Source: Protea cynaroides (Eukaryota; Streptophyta; Magnoliopsida; Proteales; Proteaceae). Taken from it: 64,000 nt of DNA. Position 1 is the stretch's first letter. Each line of letters begins with the position of its first letter. Location: contig CM053270.1 of NCBI GenBank assembly GCA_028583415.1, positions 59,357,951-59,421,950 of the forward strand, read 5' to 3'. Made by a program: the position numbers and the translations under genes. A model generated the notes under the pieces. The model saw only the letters and a list, made by a program, of their open reading frames with translations. It was not told where the DNA came from and searched no databases. This document shows, piece by piece, positions 60,501 through 64,000 of the stretch.

Positions 60501-62888
60501 GTGCAACTTTTAGCTTCAATAAATGCATGAGTTCCAATCCTTCCATAATCCATATGATCCACTCGTCGGATGGATGCTGTTTAAAACATACACTGGGCAC
60601 ACAGGTTGTACAAGGAAATTGGGTTGAGGCTTTGCAGATTGAGGTTGGGCCAGGGCATGGCAGAGCTCCAGGAGTGGGTACAGCAGGTTCTAGCTTAACC
60701 TGAACCCATTGTCATCCATATCTGAATAATCTTATCCCTTTGTTGGAAACCCTTAAAAATAGTAACCATACATATCCTAAACAATAGAATTGTTGCAGAA
60801 ATTTTACTAGGTAGGCTCTTTCACAAATAAATAAAAATAATAGTAAAATAATGAGAAAGACAATGCATTAGTATAGTGAAATCCAAAACAATAATAACAA
60901 GGCAAAAGAGAAGGAATTAACATAGGGAAAGCACAAAGCCTAACCCAAAAGCCTGTGAATCTTAGGCAGGCCAGGCCCAAACTCAGGCTTTTTGGGCCTG
61001 GCCCCAAGCCTGACTTTAGTGGAAGCAGGCCAGCTACACTTTACTTTGATGTTGCCACCAACTTGGGTTCAAACTCGCCTTCATGTATAAATGTAAAACC
61101 AACTCAAACAAGCTTTCCCATAGTTGTCAAGGCGCTAAAGCGAACAAAGGGGTTGGAGGCCTGACAAACCCCCAAGGCAATCAAGGCGCCCGCCTAGGTG
61201 ACGCCTAGACAACTATGAGCTTTCCTATTCTGAACAATTTGAAACAGAAAAGGAAAAGAAAAAAGTGGGGAAGAGATGGCACTCGAATTCACTAAATGTT
61301 CAAACAATCCTAAGAAGAAATTCAAAATGTTTCAATGATTTATGACTTAGAGATTAACCCCCCACAGGGCGGTGAAGACAAATTTTTCCGATAATTCAGC
61401 ATCATAGAACATTAATGAGAACCGCTGCAGAAAAGGCTGCAGCATAACAGAAAACCTGTATCTAAAGATGTTCCATTCACTAAAATCTTTAAGAAACCAT
61501 TTTAAATTTTCCAAATGGTCTGAGATCTCACCTCAAGTTCACCCCCAAAAGATGCTCCGTACACCAATATCTTCTTAGGCACACAACCACGAATAACGCA
61601 TCTATAACACCAAAAATGTAGTGCATCACATTAACATGTAATGTTTAATCTATGAATTTGCTCAGCATATAACACTCAATGGAATTAAGTATTAACAAAT
61701 TGATCCAGACCAGATCTAACAATATGGTCCGGTCAGCCAACAAAAACGCAAGATCTATTTCCCACTGATTACAACAACAGAAACAAATTTGATATATACT
61801 AATTGGTCAATACTGTATTAATCACTGTACTAGGATCCTTTGCTCAAAATAGAACTACAACTCAGGCAGATACCACAACAAGGGGACACCCCAACCCCAC
61901 CTGCAACATAGAGGGAAACCAAATGGCCCAGAACCAATATTGTTGTCCATATGTTAAATAAACCAACAAAAGGATGGTTCTGGAGTTTTAAGTTCAATTA
62001 CAACAATCCCAGGGTCTTCCATGTAGAAACAAGATTTGTGTGTGTGTGTGTGTGTGTGTGTGTTTGGGGTGGGGGAGGTTGTTGAAGTAATGGCCAGCAG
62101 TGAAGAGTCAGTTTACAAACTTACGTTCCTCCAAATCCTCCAAGAAGTTCAGAGCTGATAGGGTGAAAGGGTAGCTCACAAATTGCAACCTTGCAAACAA
62201 TTTCAAAAATGGTTAGTCTGGAATTGAAATTCAAATGTTGAAACTGGTTAAGGGAATCTTAATGCATAAAACAGACATTGAAGTATACCAATTCCATAAA
62301 AAGAATTCCAAACCAGAAATATCAAAGGATGAATTCTCGCTGACTGTTAAAATGATTAACTTTTTGAACACAACAATTTCATGCGGCAGTGCCTCCAACA
62401 AAAGGTCAAAAGAGAAGACATTAATAAATCAATTAAGAAATCGAAGTTCATAAAGATGAATCATTGGTCGGTCTTCAATAATATAAATCAGCGGGCCGTC
62501 CAATTAAATGAAACACCACCATGAATCTAGAGAGTTACTCAATGGAGTAAATAGAACCAAGAACGAAGAAAAAAACAAGTCATTTAGTATTACGATAAAG
62601 TAAAACATGCACCTGGTAGCAGTAAATACATGACATACAAAAAGAGACCCAGAGTCCAATTTGTATTTTCTGATTTTATTTCCATCTTACTTCTGTGGCC
62701 TGTGTGAGTAGCCCTTTTTTATTCAATTTATAGTTTTTTGAATTTACCTTAGCTCCGAATCCAGCTGAAAATCTAGCAGCACGGACACCACCACTGCCGC
62801 CGCCAATAACAAACAGATCAAAATCATATTGCACCCCATCATCAGTAGAGCTGCTCAGCTCGCCATCAATAAGCATCTTCCTCGACAT
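35345..62888 (-). CDS. GR1: glutathione reductase, cytosolic/peroxisomal isoform, 496 aa
   Basis: NADPH + GSSG gives 2 GSH; homodimeric FAD disulfide reductase of the ascorbate-glutathione cycle. Sixteen coding exons (high to low): 62748-62888, 62125-62189, 61532-61601, 58389-58460, 56827-57030, 55101-55174, 54921-55004, 52797-52884, 52550-52631, 47863-47936, 47509-47616, 47282-47346, 45283-45396, 43543-43642, 41215-41268, 35345-35440. They sum to 1491 bases with all phases matching. FAD motif GGGSGG is at 29-34 and the redox disulfide is Cys70/Cys75 (TCVIRGC). The NADPH fold GGGYIA is at 207-212, with Arg231 and Arg237 for the 2'-phosphate. GD at 334-335 contacts FAD, and the catalytic His469/Glu474 pair sits in HPSAAEE. 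The protein starts MSRKMLIDGE without a transit peptide and ends TNL, a peroxisomal signal reported for Arabidopsis GR1. Odd points: Phe66 in GGFGGT, usually Val or Leu; a weak GTCATT donor after exon 4. Confidence 0.97.
36540..36880 (+). mobile_element. LTR 3' end, primer-binding site and leader of an LTR element
   Basis: ATTGTCACA followed directly by TGGCATCAGAGCAG at 36708 is the layout of an LTR end plus a primer-binding site for initiator-Met tRNA (consensus TGGTATCAGAGC). A short leader follows, with an ATG at 36856. No further gag or pol was found. It is in the last intron of the glutathione reductase gene; the strand is inferred from the primer site. Confidence 0.5.
36976..37006. repeat. 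(TA)n microsatellite
   Basis: About ten TA units, followed by sequence (37010-37360) that is CT-rich and resembles a plant 5' UTR or leader but has no recognisable product. Confidence 0.85.
38418..38900. repeat. direct duplication of about 170 bp, spacing about 310
   Basis: 38415-38590 and 38730-38900 share CCCTTT..AT..ACTTTTTC, GAATGTAA.TA.GG, TGAAAATGGA(G/A)TCTTCTCC, TGTGCTGCA and TTTCTCTTCTCTATCC. The interval contains an A-run and C-rich sequence. A Gly/Pro-like repeat of CAGGGT/CAGCCC words precedes it at 38200-38400. Confidence 0.85.
39045..39577. repeat. tandem duplication, two units of about 265 bp
   Basis: Units 39055-39309 and 39315-39577 match over their whole length. Both run CTGTTATCAGTTTCT, CAGTAGCATATTT, ATTGATAGATAGCAAAC, ATGGACAGCATCACAGC, TTATTGTTGAC and GCATTAATCTAGTTAGTATT. 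The first unit carries an extra T-run of about 20. They lie in the last intron of the glutathione reductase gene. Confidence 0.92.
40262..40777 (+). mobile_element. solo LTR related to 3378-4106
   Basis: It starts TGATGCAGT and ends CCTCATCA, giving the same TGATG...CATCA ends as the solo LTR at 3378. It carries the perfect palindrome CTGTTCACGTGAACAG at about 40302-40317. The flanks (CTTAT and ATTTA) do not form a clean duplication, so the right edge may be off by a few bases or the site has decayed. Confidence 0.6.
41269..43542. other. intron between exons 14 and 15 of glutathione reductase, nothing recognised
   Basis: Minus-strand intron of 2.3 kb. 41575-41680 and 41805-41870 share TCATTG..GAGAT.GAGATTGCCACAT, a short local duplication. 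No transposon domain or RNA gene was found. Confidence 0.5.
43951..44407 (+). mobile_element. ultra-short LTR retrotransposon (SMART/TRIM type), complete
   Basis: Left LTR 43951-44056 (106 bp, TGTTGAGAATAATCC...ATGGAAACTTAACA). A primer-binding site TGGTATCAAAGC starts at 44057 (initiator-Met tRNA type). The interior is only about 80 bp, with a polypurine tract GAGTGGGAGGG at 44126-44136. The right LTR is about 44136-44407, sharing both ends with the left but holding about 170 extra bases in the middle. Perfect 5-bp duplication ACTAT at 43946-43950 and 44408-44412. It encodes nothing and must have been moved by another element's enzymes. Confidence 0.88.
44413..45282. other. intron sequence, nothing recognised
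   Basis: Part of the minus-strand intron between glutathione reductase exons 13 and 14. No repeat family, RNA or coding motif could be assigned. Confidence 0.45.
45779..45936. mobile_element. Mutator-like MITE with 9-bp target duplication
   Basis: 158 bp. Terminal inverted repeats include the perfect 18-mer GATCCTCTGTAGTGAGGC (45786-45803 and reversed at 45912-45929). Nested inside are two more perfect inverted pairs: GTAGTGAGGATCCCA with its reverse, and CCACTCAAAGTGGA with its reverse. TGAAACAGA flanks it at 45770-45778 and 45937-45945. The 9-bp duplication points to Mutator-like transposition. It is in a glutathione reductase intron. Confidence 0.87.
46178..46210. repeat. (AT)n microsatellite
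   Basis: About 16 AT units immediately before the 65-bp tandem repeat array. Confidence 0.9.
46244..46490. repeat. minisatellite, four units of about 65 bp
   Basis: Units begin near 46244, 46309, 46374 and 46438 with TAGTC.(C/T)AGAACTAGCAAT, then AAGAA.CAGTAC and CTTGGTTTTGGG. The third unit has lost a few bases. In a glutathione reductase intron. Confidence 0.88.
48090..49129 (+). mobile_element. TRIM element (two LTRs, primer site, polypurine tract, no genes)
   Basis: Left LTR 48090-48400 ends TATTTTGTTACA. The primer-binding site TGGTATTGAAGC starts at 48401. The interior (48401-48812) has an array of TACTACTAC/GCTGCTACT triplets with repeated GGTTCACAGTGACCTATA. A polypurine tract AAGGGGGG ends at 48814, and the right LTR runs about 48815-49129. 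Flanks GAGAA and AAGAA match 4 of 5. The triplet arrays give Leu/Thr-rich open frames that are not genes. The LTR 3' ends match those at 49486-52357 and 59103-60160. Confidence 0.85.
49462..52357 (+). mobile_element. non-autonomous LTR element with an extra upstream polypurine junction
   Basis: LTR copies at 49486-49784 and about 52030-52357 share TGTTGGAG, TTTATGGGTCCCA, CGACAAGGGGAGTGTCC, GGAGTTCCT and TTTCTATTTTGTT. The first is followed by the primer site TGGAATCAGAGC at 49785. The second is preceded by the polypurine tract CTTGAGGGGAG at 52018-52029. The first LTR is also preceded (49462-49485) by AGCATGTTCCAACTTGAGAG, nearly the same as the sequence before the second LTR (AGCATGTTCCAGCTTGAG). 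So 49462-49485 is the interior end of a further copy. The 2.2-kb interior encodes no recognisable gag or pol. Confidence 0.82.
51500..51775 (+). repeat. minisatellite inside the LTR element, about 4 units of 60-65 bp
   Basis: Repeats of GACTATTATCAGTTGCACAA, then GATACAACCTTTGTTCA and TCTACTCATTGA at about 51520, 51605, 51668 and 51727. They translate in one frame as a repeating LSVAQD.T.FVQ-like peptide, but with no start context or family match. Confidence 0.8.
53430..54752 (+). mobile_element. LINE 3' portion (RT zinc-binding domain to poly-A)
   Basis: 53450-53650 translates to a decayed zf-RVT domain (TVDYLKKREYRLAKQGFMC, then KKEESMVHL), the zinc-binding segment downstream of L1 reverse transcriptases. 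54240-54752 is GC-richer sequence ending GTAATACTTTTTGTTTG then AGCC and an A-run, a LINE 3' end. The middle part is not clearly related, so these may be one copy with an insertion or two copies. Plus strand, within a glutathione reductase intron. Confidence 0.7.
55490..56300 (+). mobile_element. RTE-type LINE endonuclease fragment beside an inverted LINE/SINE tail
   Basis: Translation from 55700 (frames shift) gives RLATWNIGAL, ELIDIMRSKRINITCIQET and, at 55980-56280, VIDIISAYGTQ, IIIGGDLNGQVG and GDRNEERTSVLEF. These are the order and spacing of the apurinic endonuclease domain of plant RTE LINEs. At 55540-55600 CAGCCTTATCCATTTAAATAG, the reverse of the common RTE/SINE 3' tail, points the opposite way. 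Dead element; RT not found. Confidence 0.8.
57090..58388. other. intron between exons 4 and 5 of glutathione reductase
   Basis: Contains a C-run/A-run at 57086-57121 and a (TA)n microsatellite of about 17 units at 57498-57531. No gene or classifiable transposon was seen. Confidence 0.5.
59103..60160 (-). mobile_element. compact TRIM element with target duplication
   Basis: Read on the minus strand: 5' LTR 60160-59717 (444 bp, TGTCAACAAACATTTATG...TTTTGTTACA), primer site TGGTATCAAAGCAATC from 59716, an interior of only 196 bp, polypurine tract AAGTGGGGG ending at 59521, and 3' LTR 59520-59103 (418 bp). ACTCTTC flanks both sides directly (59096-59102 and 60161-60167), longer than the usual 5 bp but perfect. 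The interior repeats GGTTC(A/G)CAGTGACCTATAC and CTACTACT, like the element at 48090-49129. No coding capacity. Confidence 0.9.
60161..61110. other. intron sequence, nothing firmly recognised
   Basis: Part of glutathione reductase intron 3. 60950-61030 holds GGCC-rich inverted words (CCAGGCCCAAACTCAGG, GGGCCTGGCCCC) typical of low-information plant repeats. No coding or RNA feature. Confidence 0.4.
61119..61217. mobile_element. hAT-type MITE with 8-bp target duplication
   Basis: 99 bp with 16-bp terminal inverted repeats CATAGTTGTCAAGGCG and, reversed, CATAGTTGTCTAGGCG. It is flanked by AGCTTTCC at 61111-61118 and 61218-61225. An 8-bp duplication is the hAT signature. The CATAGTTGTC...GGCGC hairpin is a family I have seen widely in plant introns. 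No coding capacity. Confidence 0.88.
62037..62063. repeat. (GT)n microsatellite
   Basis: About 13 GT units in glutathione reductase intron 1, about 60 bp below exon 2. Confidence 0.9.
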
Positions 62889-63340
62889 GATTACAAACTT
62901 ATAAAGCTGATAGCACACCAAACAAAAGGAAATTTCATTTTCGGTAACAAATGGTTGATCAATACTAGCCAAATGTAATCTAGAAATTAACAAAAACAAT
63001 AGAGTTAAATTCGATAAGAAATTCATTACAATACTCAAAACTACATGATCTGACTTGCCAATCAACAGCTAAAAAAGTTTAGTTACATATGGAAGGAATC
63101 GAAGGAATTCGTACTCAAGAAAATAAGATCAAAAGGCTTCGAGATTGAAATTTTCACCTAAAGAACTCGAATTTTGGGGGTAATTTGTTGTCAGATCTAA
63201 GATTTAAGGTCTTCAAACGCGAAGTACTTGATGAATAAACTGCCACGACAGAATTTTTTCTGAACTATGAAGTGAGACAGATCTTTTTATGAAGCCTTGA
63301 TCATTCAGTACACGATTACAACAAGCACGCACAGGTAAGG
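62889..63340 (-). promoter_or_regulatory. 5' UTR region of glutathione reductase, probably with an intron
   Basis: Minus strand: a donor AG|GTGAAAAT at 63158/63157 and an acceptor ATCAG at 62907 would remove 251 bases and leave a 5' UTR ending 18 bases before the ATG at 62888. Introns just upstream of the start codon are common in this type of plant gene. The transcription start is not determined; the region to about 63340 is a guess. Confidence 0.4.
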
Positions 63341-63429
63341 GACCAGAAGGAGGGAAAGTCGAACTTCTCTTCTGAAATTCTCTCGTGGATTCCCGGCATT
63401 CACACCAATCAAAAGACCCCGTATACTCA

Positions 63430-63577
63430 GGACTTGATCGTCTCCAGTCTGTCCAGTCGTCCAGCCTTGGACTGGACAGACTGGATTAAAAGGACAGGTA
63501 TACTAATACATGGGGGACGTGTCTTTTAAATCCAATCCGTCCATCTACGACTGAACAGACTGAAAACGATCTTTTTT
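63430..63577. mobile_element. Mutator-like MITE in the glutathione reductase promoter
   Basis: 148 bp. Inverted ends share GATCGTYTYCAGTCTGTYCAGTCG-type sequence (63436-63459 and reversed at 63548-63571). CGTATACTCA at 63420-63429 and CGTATATTCA at 63578-63587 flank it (9 of 10 identical). It contains a perfect 16-bp hairpin TCCAGTCTGTCCAGTC (63443-63458) with its reverse at 63470-63485, loop 11. ACGTGTC at 63517-63523 matches an ABRE-type core. It lies about 550-690 bp upstream of the start codon, likely upstream of the transcript. Confidence 0.78.
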
Positions 63578-63587
63578 CGTATATTCA

Positions 63588-64000
63588 AGATGGAAGTTTT
63601 TTTTTTGGTAAAAAAATAAAAACATGAAAAATTACCCATGTTGTAAAGTATTTATTAATTATTAGGGTTCCTTATAAATAATAAATCTTCGAATCCAGTT
63701 GAATCATGGGATGATTGATGTGTCATGAATTTTTTTAAAGGAAAAAAAATCAGATCAGGTTGGTTCGTCCGGTCCAATCCATGGCCAAGGCCTAATCCAC
63801 ATATATGACCAAGAGCTGGACCAACCAATCAATCCGATACAGATTCTTTAGAACCATAACAGTTTTAAGGAATTTCCGTCGTATCGGATATTTCAGTGCA
63901 TTGTAAGAATTTACTATTTTTATTATACCAATTCAGGCATCCCATCATGATGAAAGGACAAACAAAGGAGGAGACGAGGATGAGTGGGGGACGTTGTCCT
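63588..64000. other. distal upstream region of glutathione reductase, no gene
   Basis: AT-rich with T and A runs; no coding motif or classified repeat. 63735-63850 has CCGGTCCAATCC/GGACCAACC-like words in both directions, typical of decayed plant repeats. Confidence 0.45.

Noticed and set aside
62748..62888. Plastid/mitochondrial glutathione reductase isoform
   Set aside because: The protein starts directly before the FAD fold with no transit peptide and ends in TNL, both marks of the cytosolic/peroxisomal isoform.
1..64000. CRISPR arrays, operons, prophage, rRNA genes
   Set aside because: The window is plant nuclear DNA; no regular spaced repeats, Shine-Dalgarno-linked gene runs or rRNA sequence were seen.

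Overview
This is a eukaryotic nuclear window from a flowering plant, probably a non-grass angiosperm with a repeat-rich genome. The evidence is GT-AG intron structure, plastid and peroxisome targeting signals, plant-type glutathione reductase, and many Copia, TRIM, LINE, SINE, hAT and Mutator-like remnants. There are no operons, CRISPR arrays or rRNA genes. I could not fix the species. All exon joins below were worked out by hand from reading frame, splice consensus and remembered family sequence.

Layout. (1) 1-4560: no gene; an L1-type LINE corpse (about 1841-3272) and a solo LTR with perfect 5-bp target duplications (3378-4106). (2) 4584-6565, minus: a small four-exon gene of unrecognised function (about 260 aa) with an E2F-type site upstream. 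(3) 7147-7700: a degenerate tandem repeat, then intergenic DNA. (4) 10549-27610, plus: an 11-exon gene for a 375-aa type I membrane protein. Its intron 8 is 13.5 kb and holds two Copia remnants, an inverted LTR pair and a dead hAT transposon with unusual TCTCGCGAGA palindromes. (5) 29860-30090: a Mutator-like fold-back element with 9-bp target duplications, about 150 bp before the next start codon. (6) 30243-33598, plus: six-exon gene for pTAC5, a plastid nucleoid protein (transit peptide, Trp-heptad coiled coil, peptidoglycan-binding-like domain, DnaJ-type zinc finger). (7) 33740-34672: two tRNA-derived SINEs between convergent genes. (8) 35345-62888, minus: complete cytosolic/peroxisomal glutathione reductase, 16 coding exons over 27.5 kb, 496 aa, with the last exon 5.8 kb from its neighbour. 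Its introns hold at least four small LTR elements (TRIM/SMART type), MITEs, LINE pieces and tandem duplications.

The genes are not an obvious functional cluster. pTAC5 and glutathione reductase both belong to stress and redox biology, but their adjacency is probably chance. The most distinctive content is non-coding: a set of very short LTR retrotransposons (one with 106-bp LTRs and an 80-bp interior), Mutator-type MITEs at or near gene promoters, and a CG-rich palindrome cluster at one end of the hAT element.
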